From Prochlorococcus sp. AG-409-J16 (lineage in GTDB: Bacteria > Cyanobacteriota > Cyanobacteriia > PCC-6307 > Cyanobiaceae), in the NCBI GenBank assembly GCA_003215655.1, contig QCKB01000001.1, forward strand, positions 496,001 to 560,000: DNA of 64,000 nt. The letters are read 5' to 3'. The translations under genes were made by a program, and so were the position numbers. The notes beneath the pieces are model-generated. The model did not search any database, was not told where the DNA came from, and was given only the letters and a program-made list of their open reading frames with translations. Of this stretch, positions 19,012 to 27,576 are shown piece by piece. Positions within the stretch are counted from its first letter, which is position 1, and every line of letters starts with the position of its first letter.

Positions 19012-21710
19012 GTTTCAGAAGACTTAATTACCCTTACGGCACTTGCACGTAAGCGACCTGTCTTTGTCGTGGCAGGAGGTTTATTTACTTTGCTTTGCCG
19101 AGTAGTGCTTTTTTTCTTTGTAGTCCCTGAGGCACTCTTTTTCGTATTTCTTGTCTTTTTAGATTTAGCCTTTGCCTCCAATAATTCAACCGCCTCTGCA
19201 AGGCTGATATCTTCTGCACCCTTCCCATCCGGCAAAGAAGCGTTCACCTTGCCCTGTTTCACATAAAGGCCATAAGGTCCGTCATAAATCTGAACTGTTT
19301 CTTTACTCCCTTTAGGGACTCCTAAATCTTTCAGAGCAGTCCTACCCCCTCTTCCACGTTTAGGCATAGCAAGCAGCTCAAGTGCTCTTGTTAGCTTGAT
19401 TGTGAGAACATCGTCCTCTCCCTTAATAGAACGATAGTCTTTATCCCCCTTCCCTTTATCCCAAACCACATAAGGGCCAAATCTACCCAATCCAGCCTGC
19501 ACCTTCCCTCCATCTGTATGTTCACCAAGTAATCGAGGAAGTCGCAATAAACCCAATGCCTCATCGAGAGTCAAATCCTCTGGCTTCAAACCTTTAGGCA
19601 ATGATGCTCTCTTAGGCTTGGGATTCTCATCACTTACTTGTCCTCTCTGGACATAAGGTCCGTACTGGCCAAAAAGTAAGAAAATTTGCTCAGCAGTTTC
19701 TGGATCTATCCCTATTGATTCAGGACCTTCTGCCTTCTGCTTAAGTATCAATTCCGCCTTCTCCTCATCCAAATCTGCAGGAGTGATCTCTTGCGGAAGC
19801 GTTGCTTTAATAACCTCTTCCTCGCCCTCTTCACTAACTCTTTTCGACTCCAAATAGGCCCCAAAGCGACCTATACGAACAACGCAGGAGAGTCCCTCAA
19901 GCCCAATAGTGCGAGAGGACCCTGAATCAATATCACCTTCACGCTGATTCACCTGATTCTCTAAACCTTTTTTGCCTTTATAAAAATTCTCTAAATAAGG
20001 GAGCCATTGAACCTTGCCGGTAGCGATTTCGTCCAAGGTTGATTCCATTCTCGCTGTAAAGCTTGTATCAACCAAATCCGGGAAATGCTCCTCTAACAAA
20101 GAAGTAACTGCAAAAGCAGTAAAACTAGGAGTCAGAGAATTGTTTTGGAGAGTTGAATATCCTCTATCAACAATTGTCCCAATAATGCTGGCATATGTGG
20201 AAGGTCGTCCAATCCCCTCCTTCTCAAGCATCTTCACCAAAGAAGCCTCGCTGTATCTAGAGGGAGGCTGGGTATCGTGACCAATCGCTTCTACACCTTT
20301 AGGGGTAGGGCTATCTCCAACAGTCATATCAGGCAAGAGAACCTCCTTTCCCTCAAGCACTGCATCAGGATCATCACTACCTTCTACATAAGCTCTGAAA
20401 AAGCCAGGAAAATCAATTCTCTTACCATTGGCCCGAAAATTAGCCTCTCCAACCGACAAGTCAACTGAAAGCATAGTTAACTTCGCCTCTGCCATTTGAC
20501 ATGCAACTGTTCTCTTCCAGATCAATTCATAAAGAGCAAGATCTCGCCCTTCAAGCCCAGAATCGCTAGGAGTTTTGAAAGTTTCACCTGCAGGACGTAT
20601 TGCCTCATGAGCCTCCTGTGCATTACGCGCCTTAGTACTAAATTGACGAACTGATTTACTTAGATAATCACTCCCATAGCGAGATTGAACACAATTTCGA
20701 GCCGCCTTAATTGCCTGATCAGACAAATGGACAGAGTCTGTTCGCATATAGGTGATATATCCCCGCTCATAAAGTCCTTGAGCACATCTCATTGTCTCTC
20801 TAGCTGAGAGTCTTAATTTGCGATTAGCCTCCTGTTGAAGAGTACTTGTAGTAAAAGGAGGCACAGGCTTTCTAGAGCTAGGCTTCTCCTCTACCGAGGA
20901 AATTATCCAATCAATAGATTTAATCTTCTGAGCAAGATTTAGGGCCTCTTTTTCATTAAGCAAAAGCACTTTGCTTCCAGCTTTAAGCTCACCTGTTGTT
21001 TCATCGAAATCATTTCCAGAGGCAATCTTTTGCCCTTCTAAATGAGTGAGTCTTGCATCAAACTCTCCATCAGCCATCTCTAACCTTGCCTTCAAATCCC
21101 AATAACTCCCACTGCGAAAGGCTCGCCTTGCACGTTCCCTTTGAACTAACAATCTCACTGCCACTGACTGAACCCGCCCTGCAGAAAGGCCCCATGCCAC
21201 TTTTTTCCAAAGGAGAGGAGACAGGGTATAGCCAACTAAACGATCAAGAATCCGACGCGTCTCCTGAGCATGAACCAACTCCATATCAAGTTCCCTAGTC
21301 TGATTTAAAGCTTTTGCTATCGCCTCCTTGGTGATCTCATGAAAGACCATTCTCTTTACAGGGACCTTAGGTGCAAGTAATTGAGAAAGATGCCAGCTAA
21401 TACTTTCACCCTCTCGATCTTCATCAGTCGCTAATAGCAACTGTTGCGCACCTTTAAGAGCAGCTTTTAGCTCTTTAACTATTTTTTTCTTGTCCTTAGG
21501 AACAACATATAAGGGCTCAAAATCGGCCATGGTATTTACACCAAGGCTGGCCCATTTCTGTCCTTTATGAGCAGCGGGTACTTCGCTGGCATTATTTGGG
21601 AGATCCCTGACATGGCCCATAGATGCTTCCACAACGAAATCTTTGGGAAGAAATCCTCTAATAGTCCTTGCCTTAGTAGGACTCTCAACGATGACAAGAG
21701 TGTGCGTCAA
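19008..21710 (-). CDS. topA: DNA topoisomerase I
   Basis: TopA relaxes negative supercoils by transient single-strand breaks. The 900-residue protein has the Toprim domain (residues 3-115) with the Glu of IVESPTKA and the acidic triad DEDREGE (96-102), and the active-site Tyr321 in YITYMRTDS. After the core (to about 590) come repeated C-terminal domains with YGPYVQRG, FGPYVVWDKG and YGLYVKQGK motifs, and a Lys/Thr-rich tail from about 845. It is the first gene of a minus-strand run of five overlapping genes, divergent from ndhB. Confidence 0.97.
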   Translation of the reverse strand: MTHTLVIVESPTKARTIRGFLPKDFVVEASMGHVRDLPNNASEVPAAHKGQKWASLGVNTMADFEPLYVVPKDKKKIVKELKAALKGAQQLLLATDEDREGESISWHLSQLLAPKVPVKRMVFHEITKEAIAKALNQTRELDMELVHAQETRRILDRLVGYTLSPLLWKKVAWGLSAGRVQSVAVRLLVQRERARRAFRSGSYWDLKARLEMADGEFDARLTHLEGQKIASGNDFDETTGELKAGSKVLLLNEKEALNLAQKIKSIDWIISSVEEKPSSRKPVPPFTTSTLQQEANRKLRLSARETMRCAQGLYERGYITYMRTDSVHLSDQAIKAARNCVQSRYGSDYLSKSVRQFSTKARNAQEAHEAIRPAGETFKTPSDSGLEGRDLALYELIWKRTVACQMAEAKLTMLSVDLSVGEANFRANGKRIDFPGFFRAYVEGSDDPDAVLEGKEVLLPDMTVGDSPTPKGVEAIGHDTQPPSRYSEASLVKMLEKEGIGRPSTYASIIGTIVDRGYSTLQNNSLTPSFTAFAVTSLLEEHFPDLVDTSFTARMESTLDEIATGKVQWLPYLENFYKGKKGLENQVNQREGDIDSGSSRTIGLEGLSCVVRIGRFGAYLESKRVSEEGEEEVIKATLPQEITPADLDEEKAELILKQKAEGPESIGIDPETAEQIFLLFGQYGPYVQRGQVSDENPKPKRASLPKGLKPEDLTLDEALGLLRLPRLLGEHTDGGKVQAGLGRFGPYVVWDKGKGDKDYRSIKGEDDVLTIKLTRALELLAMPKRGRGGRTALKDLGVPKGSKETVQIYDGPYGLYVKQGKVNASLPDGKGAEDISLAEAVELLEAKAKSKKTRNTKKSASGTTKKKSTTRQSKVNKPPATTKTGRLRASAVRVIKSSET

Positions 21711-21842
21711 AGGGTGAGCTTGTAAAACCGTTCCCCCTCTCTATCGCACCAACGTCCGTGCTGCATAGATCTACGCAATGCGAAAGATCATTTGATGAAG
21801 CACCGCTACAGTCACAAAAGCTTGTCAAATGATGCTTTAACC

Positions 21843-23414
21843 ATGCCAGAGATGGGTGCAATCCTTTTATCCACCCAGTTCATGGCAGCTCCCGATGAGC
21901 TGCTAAGCCTTTCCATTAATGCTGGTGCAGTAGCTCCAGAAGGCTGCGTACTGTTAGCAATGCTTGGCACACTCATTGTTGACCTTGCAGGGGAAAAGGC
22001 AGCGTCAAGGTGGGCTCCACCAATTTGCTATGCAGGTCTTGGGGCAGCACTCCTATTACTGGCAATCCAATGGGATACACCCCTTGAGCCCTCATTCCTT
22101 GGGGCATTCTTAGCTGACAAGCTTGCAATTGCTTTTAGAGCTGTCGTAGCCCTTTCTACTCTTCTTTCCTTGCTAATTAGCTGGAGATACGCGGAGCAAA
22201 GCGGGAGTCCTGTCGGGGAATATGCAGCCATTCTTCTTGCCGCAACGCTTGGCGGAATGCTTCTTTGCGGCTCTACAGATCTTGTAAGTGTTTTCGTCTC
22301 ACTAGAAACGCTTTCTGTCGCAAGCTATCTCCTATCTGGCTATATGAAACGTGATTCTCGTAGCTCGGAAGCAGCTTTGAAATATCTTCTAGTGGGTTCT
22401 GCAGCTGCTGCTGTATTCCTTTACGGCGCCTCTCTTCTCTATGGCATTAGCAGTAGTACCAACCTTCAAGAAATAGGTATTGCTCTCCTCAACAGTCCCA
22501 CCCCATTAGCGGCACTCGCATTGGTTTTTGTTCTTGCAACTGTTGCCTTCAAAATTGCAGCCGTACCCTTCCACCAATGGACACCAGATGTATATGAAGG
22601 CTCTCCTACACCAGTTGTTGCTTTTCTCTCGGTCGGCTCAAAAGCAGCAGGTTTTGCTCTTGCACTAAGGCTCTTAGTTGGCTGTTTTGGAGCATTTGAT
22701 GAGCAATGGAAGCTTTTATTTACCGTACTTGCCGTTTTAAGCATGAGCCTGGGCAATGTTGTAGCCCTTGCTCAGTCCTCTATGAAAAGGATGCTTGCAT
22801 ACAGTTCAATAGGCCAGGCAGGTTTTGTAATGATCGGCCTGGTATGCGGAACAGAAGAGGGTTTTGCCTCAATGGTCGTTTATATGGCTGCTTATCTTTT
22901 CATGAATCTTGGTGCCTTTGCATGCATCATCCTCTTCTCAATAAGAACTGGTAGTGATCAAATCTCAGATTACGCAGGGTTATATCAAAAGGATCCTTTG
23001 ATCACTCTTGGGCTTAGCTTATGCCTACTTTCACTCGGAGGTATCCCTCCAATGATTGGGTTCTTTGGAAAAATATATCTTTTCTTTGCCGGCTGGGCAG
23101 ATCAACAATACCTATTAGTGATTGTAGGCTTGGTAACATCAGTAATATCTATCTATTACTACATCTCAGTTATAAAAATGATGGTAGTAAAAGAACCACA
23201 AGAGGCCTCAGAAGTTGTTAAGACATATCCCCCTATTCAATGGAAAACCATTGGACTACCCCCTTTAAGGGTTGCTCTGATTTCGTGTGTACTAATAACA
23301 GCCATAGGAGGAGTCTTGTCTAATCCTTTATTTCAATGGGCAAACAATGCCGTAGCCGGGACCCCATTGCTTCAAGAAGCAATTGAACTCACGACCCAAA
23401 GAGCTCTTGTCTAA
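21843..23414 (+). CDS. ndhB: NAD(P)H-quinone oxidoreductase subunit 2
   Basis: NdhB is a proton-pumping membrane subunit of the photosynthetic NDH-1 complex, used in cyclic electron flow, respiration and CO2 uptake. From the chosen ATG at 21843 (MPEMGAILL) the protein has 523 residues and about fourteen membrane segments, with family stretches [37 protein letters not shown] and [16 protein letters not shown]. The frame is open to an ATG at 21792, but those 17 hydrophilic residues are atypical. The last 32 bases overlap the start of the following ABC ATPase gene. Confidence 0.95.
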   Translation: MPEMGAILLSTQFMAAPDELLSLSINAGAVAPEGCVLLAMLGTLIVDLAGEKAASRWAPPICYAGLGAALLLLAIQWDTPLEPSFLGAFLADKLAIAFRAVVALSTLLSLLISWRYAEQSGSPVGEYAAILLAATLGGMLLCGSTDLVSVFVSLETLSVASYLLSGYMKRDSRSSEAALKYLLVGSAAAAVFLYGASLLYGISSSTNLQEIGIALLNSPTPLAALALVFVLATVAFKIAAVPFHQWTPDVYEGSPTPVVAFLSVGSKAAGFALALRLLVGCFGAFDEQWKLLFTVLAVLSMSLGNVVALAQSSMKRMLAYSSIGQAGFVMIGLVCGTEEGFASMVVYMAAYLFMNLGAFACIILFSIRTGSDQISDYAGLYQKDPLITLGLSLCLLSLGGIPPMIGFFGKIYLFFAGWADQQYLLVIVGLVTSVISIYYYISVIKMMVVKEPQEASEVVKTYPPIQWKTIGLPPLRVALISCVLITAIGGVLSNPLFQWANNAVAGTPLLQEAIELTTQRALV

Positions 23415-24105
23415 AGAACAATCCCATAAAGAAGCTGTAGCAAACCTTACTGATGTAAGCAAGATCTACGGGTCAGGGGACGTACAAGTAAAAGCTCTTG
23501 ACCGGCTTAATTTAATTGTCAACAAAGGGGACTACCTAGCCGTAATGGGAGCAAGTGGATCAGGGAAAAGTACTGCTATGAATATTCTTGGATGTCTCGA
23601 TCGGCCAACTCAAGGAAGCTATTTGCTTAACGGATCAGCAGTAGAAGGTCTTGATGATGACAACCTTGCTGACTTGCGCAACCAGGAGCTCGGATTTGTT
23701 TTTCAGCAATTCCATCTCCTCCCACAAGCAACTGCCCTTGAAAATGTAATGCTTCCAATGATCTATGCAGGAGTGCCTGCACAAGAGCGTCGTAATCGTG
23801 CGGAAGAAGCCCTTACTAGAGTTGGTCTTAATGACAGAATTAGCAACCGCCCCAATCAACTTTCTGGAGGTCAGCAACAAAGAGTCGCAATAGCCAGAGC
23901 AATAATCAATCAACCAGCTTTGCTACTTGCAGATGAACCAACCGGGGCTCTAGATTCAAAAACAACAGAGGATGTCTTAAATCTCTTTGATGACCTTCAT
24001 GAACAAGGGATAACTCTTGTTCTAGTTACACACGAAGATGATGTAGCAAAAAGAGCAGACAAAATTATTCGATTTAAAGATGGAATGGTATTAACTAATT
24101 CATAA
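23383..24105 (+). CDS. ABC transporter ATP-binding protein, MacB/LolD/DevA type
   Basis: A 240-residue ATPase with Walker [10 protein letters not shown] (residues 56-64), Q-loop [10 protein letters not shown], signature [14 protein letters not shown] and Walker [14 protein letters not shown]. The family drives MacB-type exporters, LolCDE lipoprotein release or the cyanobacterial DevBCA pump. No permease gene is adjacent, so its partner is elsewhere. ATG at 23383 lies inside ndhB; an in-frame TTG at 23407 would shorten the overlap. Translation coupling to ndhB is likely in either case. Confidence 0.9.
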   Translation: MNSRPKELLSKEQSHKEAVANLTDVSKIYGSGDVQVKALDRLNLIVNKGDYLAVMGASGSGKSTAMNILGCLDRPTQGSYLLNGSAVEGLDDDNLADLRNQELGFVFQQFHLLPQATALENVMLPMIYAGVPAQERRNRAEEALTRVGLNDRISNRPNQLSGGQQQRVAIARAIINQPALLLADEPTGALDSKTTEDVLNLFDDLHEQGITLVLVTHEDDVAKRADKIIRFKDGMVLTNS

Positions 24106-24139
24106 ACGATCTAATAGTGTCCAGACTTTTCATAAATAC

Positions 24140-24901
24140 TTACCTCCAACGTCTCTGCTTCTTAGTTTCAACACCCCGCCTAAGCAACAAAGCGCCATCT
24201 ATATCCAACCCATCAATGTCCCAGACTTGACCTGTATCAGGATCTATAAAGTTATCCGCCCAAATCCTTCTTTCGGCTTCTTTACAAACCAAATCTGCTT
24301 TCTGAACCAAATCCATAGTTCTATCTAACGCAAACAACACTTCAGCCGCCCAAGACGCTGGATCACACTGGCCTGGTCTCAACACTTCTGTCAGTGCTAT
24401 CCCTTCCAAAGGAACTCGATTACATACATTGAGACCAATACCTACCCTTGCCAAGAGCACTCTGTCCCCCCGATGCACCAACCTGGGCAACAAGCCCGCA
24501 ATCTTCTTTCCTCGGACAATTAGATCGTTAGGCCATTTAATAAGTACTGGCACTCCAAAACTTTCAAGCCGTTCGGATAAAGCAACTGCAACTGCAAGTC
24601 CAAGGACCCCAGGAAATGCCTTGCCACCGTTCCAAGGCATTGCCGCACTAATCCAAACCCCACCTTGAGGCGCAGACCAATTCTTTCCCATTTGCCCGAC
24701 CCCATAGCTCTGCCTTGCCGCCAAAACGGCCCGAGTCTGGTTTGCCTGCAAAGGCCTTTCTCTAAGCCAACCTGAAAGGACTAATTCTGTACTTGCACAT
24801 ACAGGCTTCCAACGCAATTGCCAAGGGCGAGCCTCAGAAGAAATCCCTCGCCTAAATCGAGCAACAGCAGCTGAGCCTCTAAATGAATCAACTCTGCTCA
24901 T
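24140..24901 (-). CDS. birA: Biotin--[acetyl-CoA-carboxylase] ligase
   Basis: BirA activates biotin as biotinoyl-AMP and transfers it to the biotin carrier protein of acetyl-CoA carboxylase. The 253-residue protein lacks the N-terminal DNA-binding domain of E. coli BirA, as in cyanobacteria. KWPNDLIVRGKKIAGLL (residues 122-138) gives the conserved Lys-Ala-Gly lysine. The adenylate loop, usually GRGRRGR, reads YGVGQMGKNW here (66-75), with the usual arginines replaced. It overlaps the aminotransferase upstream by 14 bases. Confidence 0.9.
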   Translation of the reverse strand: MSRVDSFRGSAAVARFRRGISSEARPWQLRWKPVCASTELVLSGWLRERPLQANQTRAVLAARQSYGVGQMGKNWSAPQGGVWISAAMPWNGGKAFPGVLGLAVAVALSERLESFGVPVLIKWPNDLIVRGKKIAGLLPRLVHRGDRVLLARVGIGLNVCNRVPLEGIALTEVLRPGQCDPASWAAEVLFALDRTMDLVQKADLVCKEAERRIWADNFIDPDTGQVWDIDGLDIDGALLLRRGVETKKQRRWR

Positions 24902-26084
24902 TCCACCAAGGCTTCAACCGAGCGACTGCCAACTCAAGTTCCTCTGAAGGCAAGACCAATGCAAGGCGTAACCAATTTGCACCTCCAGCACCAAAGCCTG
25001 AACCAGGAGTCAAGGCTATTCCTGTCTTATCTAAAAGTTCTGCTGCTAAATGCTCATCGTCAAAGCCTCTTTCTTTCGCCCAATTTGGAATAGGCATCCA
25101 AAGATAGAGAGACATCGAAGGGATAGGCACATTCCATCCAATGGATGTCAATGCTCGAATAGTCCTATCTCTACGCTCCATATAGACATTACGAACATGT
25201 ATAGGCCAATCAGGAGCTTTGGTTAATGCCGCAATAGCTCCTTGCTGCAGAGCTAAAGATTGATTGAAATCGACAACACTCTTAATCTTCTTTAAAGCAG
25301 ATATCAAAGGCTCAGCGCCTATAGCAAAAGCCATACGAAATCCGCCCATACACCAAGCCTTGGAGAAAGAAAAGAACTCGATACCACGCTCCCTCCAACC
25401 CTTAGAACGTAATAAAACTGGTGACTCACCTTCAAGTGCAAGATCTACATATGGATTGTCGTGAGCAACTACGAAATCATGGCGAACCCCAAGATCCATT
25501 ACCTCATCTATAAAGCTCTGATGACCTACGGTTGCGGTGGGGTTATGAGGGAAGCCAAGCGTCATCATGCGTAGCTGATCCAAATGTGAACTTGATAAAA
25601 GGCCGAAATTAGGATGCCAATTGTTTTCAAATGAAAGCTGGAGACTTTGAATGCTTGCATTAGCTAGAACCATCCCTCCCCGATGGGAAGGATAAGAAGG
25701 GTCAAGGATCAACCCTCTATCGCCAGGATTCAGAATCGCCAACGGGAGATGTGCTGTCCCTTCTTGAGAACCAACTAAAAACAAAACTTCTCGACTTGCA
25801 TCAACATCTATACCGAAACGCCACTTACACCATTCAGAAACTGTCTCACGAAAAGGTCTCGTGGCCGCATGCAAACAATAAGTAGAACTATCAAATAATC
25901 CCAATGATTCCTCAATAGCCGCAATGGCTGCAGGAGGAGGAGCAATGTCCGAAGACCCAAGTGATAGGTCAACTAGAGAAAACCCATTTGAGCCTTTGCT
26001 AGAGCGCCGATATGCGTCTTTAAGGCGATCATTACGGTCAAAGACACCAAACCCTAAGCGGCTTATACGATCCGAGGTCTGCAT
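24888..26084 (-). CDS. PLP-dependent class I/II aminotransferase
   Basis: A 398-residue fold-type I aminotransferase. The PLP lysine is in FFSFSKAWCMGGFRMAFAIG, and the cofactor Asn-Pro and Asp-Asn-Pro-Tyr motifs are GFPHNPTA and VAHDNPYVDL. The N-terminal DLSLGSSDIAPPP resembles LL-diaminopimelate aminotransferases and related enzymes, but the amino acid substrate cannot be set from sequence. The chosen start MQTSDRISRLGFGVF fits the fold. It is upstream of birA, overlapping by 14 bases. Confidence 0.88.
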   Translation of the reverse strand: MQTSDRISRLGFGVFDRNDRLKDAYRRSSKGSNGFSLVDLSLGSSDIAPPPAAIAAIEESLGLFDSSTYCLHAATRPFRETVSEWCKWRFGIDVDASREVLFLVGSQEGTAHLPLAILNPGDRGLILDPSYPSHRGGMVLANASIQSLQLSFENNWHPNFGLLSSSHLDQLRMMTLGFPHNPTATVGHQSFIDEVMDLGVRHDFVVAHDNPYVDLALEGESPVLLRSKGWRERGIEFFSFSKAWCMGGFRMAFAIGAEPLISALKKIKSVVDFNQSLALQQGAIAALTKAPDWPIHVRNVYMERRDRTIRALTSIGWNVPIPSMSLYLWMPIPNWAKERGFDDEHLAAELLDKTGIALTPGSGFGAGGANWLRLALVLPSEELELAVARLKPWWNEQS

Positions 26085-26154
26085 TAAAAAAAACCTAGGG
26101 AGAAGGGCCGAAAATTAATTTTTAGCCCTATCAGATTCTCCCTCAACTTTCCAT

Positions 26155-26958
26155 TCAAAGTTTATCTATAGAGCGTTTTAATTCCTCCAAGTCTGCATCT
26201 ACCTCAGCCACCTTCACAGCTTCAACTTCTTCATTTGGAAGCTTTTGATCGGTTTTCGAAGACATTTCACCTGAAGAGGGCAAGGCAACTGCCTCAGCTC
26301 CTCCCTTAAGTTGCTGCCGCAACAAGTCCAACTCATTGTCAACATCAGAGGGAGCTTCAAGAGCGGCAAATTGACTTTCAAGATCAGCTCCAGCAAGCTC
26401 CGCTGCCGCCTGACTATTTGCCTCAAGCGCCTCAACCTTATCTTCCATTCGCTCAAAAGCTTCCATGGCCGAATTGGTTCCTAAATTGCCAACAGCACTT
26501 TGAAGCTGTTGCTGGGCCTGAGCAGCTTGTGCTCTGGCCTTTAGCATGTCCTTCTTGGTTCTCGCCTCAGCAATCTTCCCCTCAAGAGCAACAAGACTTC
26601 GCTTGAGCATCTCCACTTGACCTTCTTGTGCTTGCAACTGATTAGAAAGAGCTGTTGCTGATTCTTGAAAACTTTTCCTTCTTGTCAGCGCCTCACGCGC
26701 TAATCCCTCCTCTCCTTTCTGAAGAGCCAACTGTGCTCTTTCATACCAGATGCTGATCTGACTCTCGGATTGTTCTGCCTGATTTCCGAGTCTCTTCTGG
26801 CTAGCAATAGCAATTGCTACAGCCTGTCGAAGCTTGACCAAATCAGCCTGCATATCAGCAACTGACTGGTCAAGGATCTTCACTGGATCCTCAGCCTTAT
26901 TCACCAAATCATTGAGATTGGCACGTAATAAGCGACTAAGCCTGTCAAAAAAGCCCAT
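26155..26958 (-). CDS. vipp1: Vipp1 (IM30), PspA-family ESCRT-III-like protein
   Basis: Vipp1 forms large helical rings and rods that remodel and protect thylakoid membranes. The protein from the ATG at 26958 has 267 residues: amphipathic helix MGFFDRLSRLLRANLNDL, long coiled-coil hairpin (about 25-150), then a C-terminal extension ending DADLEELKRSIDKL, which separates Vipp1 from shorter PspA. The frame is open 18 codons further, to an ATG at 27012, but the helix must be N-terminal. It is divergent from dciA across 67 bases. Confidence 0.92.
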   Translation of the reverse strand: MGFFDRLSRLLRANLNDLVNKAEDPVKILDQSVADMQADLVKLRQAVAIAIASQKRLGNQAEQSESQISIWYERAQLALQKGEEGLAREALTRRKSFQESATALSNQLQAQEGQVEMLKRSLVALEGKIAEARTKKDMLKARAQAAQAQQQLQSAVGNLGTNSAMEAFERMEDKVEALEANSQAAAELAGADLESQFAALEAPSDVDNELDLLRQQLKGGAEAVALPSSGEMSSKTDQKLPNEEVEAVKVAEVDADLEELKRSIDKL

Positions 26959-27025
26959 TGAGGGTTTAAGTAAGGGCTTTCGGAGGCTAGCGAGATGTGT
27001 CAAATACTCCACCTAGAGTTATGAG

Positions 27026-27544
27026 ATGGCACTAGCTCCCAAAGAAGAACAGAAACGAATTGGACAGGTTACATTCCTCCAAAAGCCAGTTCCTGCAGCG
27101 ACCTCGAGGATTTCAAATTGCCTTGATGATCTCAAAAGCTCCTGGCGAAAAAAAGGAGCTCTTGCGGCAATTTGGCAAGAATGGTCAATTATTGCTGGAC
27201 CACAACTTGCAAAAAACAGCAGAATTATTGGCTTCCGAAATGGAATACTCATAATTGGAGCTAGCCATCCGCAATGGCTACAAGCGCTTCTTTATAACCG
27301 CACTCAACTATTAGCTGCAATAAAGGCAAAAGGTCATAAGGTTAAAATTCTAAAAATCGAACATCATCCCGAAAATAATTTCAAAAAATTAGAGGGTGAA
27401 TCTGTTATCTGGGCAAAACATCCCAGCAGGATTGATATACATGGACTGAAGAATTGTAATCTTTGCGGAAACCCTGCACCCGTCGGAGAAACAACTTTAT
27501 GGGGCAAGTGTTCTTTTTGCAGAAGGAAAGAGCTCTCCAAATGA
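27026..27544 (+). CDS. DciA-like (DUF721) protein with C-terminal zinc ribbon
   Basis: DciA proteins load or assist the replicative helicase DnaB in bacteria without DnaC or DnaI. The 172-residue protein has the DUF721 domain (about residues 28-112) with WSIIAGPQLAKNSRIIGFRN and GILIIGASHPQWLQAL. The C-terminus carries Cys144-x2-Cys147 and Cys162-x2-Cys165, a likely zinc-binding knuckle not present in the basic family form. It is convergent with the GT39 gene (32 bases) and divergent from vipp1. Confidence 0.85.
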   Translation: MALAPKEEQKRIGQVTFLQKPVPAATSRISNCLDDLKSSWRKKGALAAIWQEWSIIAGPQLAKNSRIIGFRNGILIIGASHPQWLQALLYNRTQLLAAIKAKGHKVKILKIEHHPENNFKKLEGESVIWAKHPSRIDIHGLKNCNLCGNPAPVGETTLWGKCSFCRRKELSK

Positions 27545-27576
27545 AATATTTAAGCTTATATTTTTAAAACTAAAAA

